DNA from: Campanula takesimana
Lineage: Eukaryota > Streptophyta > Magnoliopsida > Asterales > Campanulaceae
Length of the DNA: 64,000 bases
Assembly: GCA_026119855.1 (NCBI GenBank)
Contig: JAOWBW010001589.1
Location: forward strand, 62,001-126,000
Direction of reading: 5' to 3'
Position numbers and translations under genes: made by a program. Under the pieces are notes generated by a model. It made no database searches. It was given only the letters and a program-made list of their open reading frames with translations, and had not been told where the DNA came from. Below, one piece after another: positions 63,344 through 64,000 of the stretch (within the stretch, counting starts at the first letter, position 1; every line of letters starts with the position of its first letter).

Positions 63344-64000
63344 TTTTTGTTGAGAGAGAGAGAGAATGGAAATTAGAGTTGAATGGAAGAAGTTAGTGAG
63401 GAGTGAGGTTAAGGTAGAAAGGAGAAGTTTCAGTGAGGTTTGTGGAGACAGACAGAGCGAGGGAAACATTCCAAGTTGGAATGTCTCAAGATCCAGAATA
63501 GCAGGAGATTTGTTATGTTGTTTTATTTTGGATGGTTTTACTTGGGTAATAAAATTTCACTTTAATTAGTTAAAGATAAAAATTTCTGTTGCATTAACTA
63601 GGAGAATATAAATTTCGAAATGGTTTGTATTCCATTTATAATTTATTTGTTTTCATTATGACTAGATTTACTTAATGCTCATGTCTGGTAAATATGGAGC
63701 GAATAATACTAGGGGCACAAAAAAGTCACAAAAACTTGGTTTGATTTAATTATACTAATAAAATTATAAAAATTTGTTATTCTGGAATTGAGGGTGTATT
63801 ATTCATGTCATGCGCATATTGCACAATCTTAAAATACTTTTGAAATAATTCATCTCTTTATTTTGAGTTTTCCTCCTATTTTGTTTAGCATATAAGAATA
63901 TATTTTTAATACACTTTTTTATTAGAAGAGATAATACACATTTTCAGAGCCATGTATTGTATTCGTGAATCGAAGGTCCACTCTACACTGGTAGAATGAA
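63344..64000 (-). other. upstream region of the PMT gene
   Basis: A GA-rich leader (63350-63362) lies directly upstream of the ATG. The rest is AT-rich with no element or gene recognised. Confidence 0.5.

Overview
This is nuclear DNA from a flowering plant, almost certainly a core eudicot. The genes are intron-rich with plant GT-AG junctions. The gene families are plant ones: an AP3/TM6 B-class MADS-box gene, a PMT-type Golgi methyltransferase and a plant MCRS1/EMB1967 homologue. The spaces between genes, and the introns, are filled with plant transposons. No bacterial features, rRNA, tRNA or CRISPR arrays were seen. I cannot name the species from the sequence.

Layout. 1-3.4 kb: 3' half of a Ty1/copia element with its 3' LTR. 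3.4-4.2 kb: a farnesol-kinase first-exon fragment beside a Mutator-like (MULE) terminal repeat. 4.2-11.4 kb: hAT-type and Stowaway-type non-autonomous elements only. 11.5-12.8 kb: an intact secreted LRR protein gene (minus strand). 13.5-20 kb: MITEs, a MULE with a carboxylesterase fragment, a PIF/Harbinger-like element with an internal satellite-like array, and a MULE with a bHLH first exon. 21.5-46.7 kb: one long minus-strand gene, the MCRS1 homologue (8 coding exons, 901 aa). 48.2-50.4 kb: the MADS gene (7 exons, 236 aa, minus). 51-53.3 kb: SINE, LINE remnant, and a MULE carrying the N-terminal part of a RING-type protein. 53.5-54.0 kb: a small oxidoreductase-like (UPF0651) gene (plus). 54.3-56.1 kb: MITEs and a palindrome-capped tandem array. 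56.4-58.9 kb: a CPYC glutaredoxin (4 exons, plus). 59.8-63.3 kb: a PMT26-like methyltransferase (8 exons, 914 aa, minus), convergent with the glutaredoxin.

The most striking structure is intron 1 of the MCRS1 homologue (about 14.6 kb). A MULE with a perfect 9-bp target duplication holds a copia-type element that has GAG and protease but no integrase or reverse transcriptase, with a perfect 5-bp duplication. The 3' LTR of that element in turn holds a broken Tekay/Del-type Gypsy chromovirus, also with a perfect 5-bp duplication. Removing the three layers leaves an intron of about 1.6 kb.

The second theme is gene-fragment capture. Four or five MULE-type elements of about 1.2-1.35 kb, from at least three terminal-repeat families, carry non-transposon sequence: farnesol kinase, carboxylesterase, bHLH, RING-type protein and an unidentified leader. 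The expressed genes are otherwise unrelated housekeeping or developmental genes and do not form a pathway or cluster.
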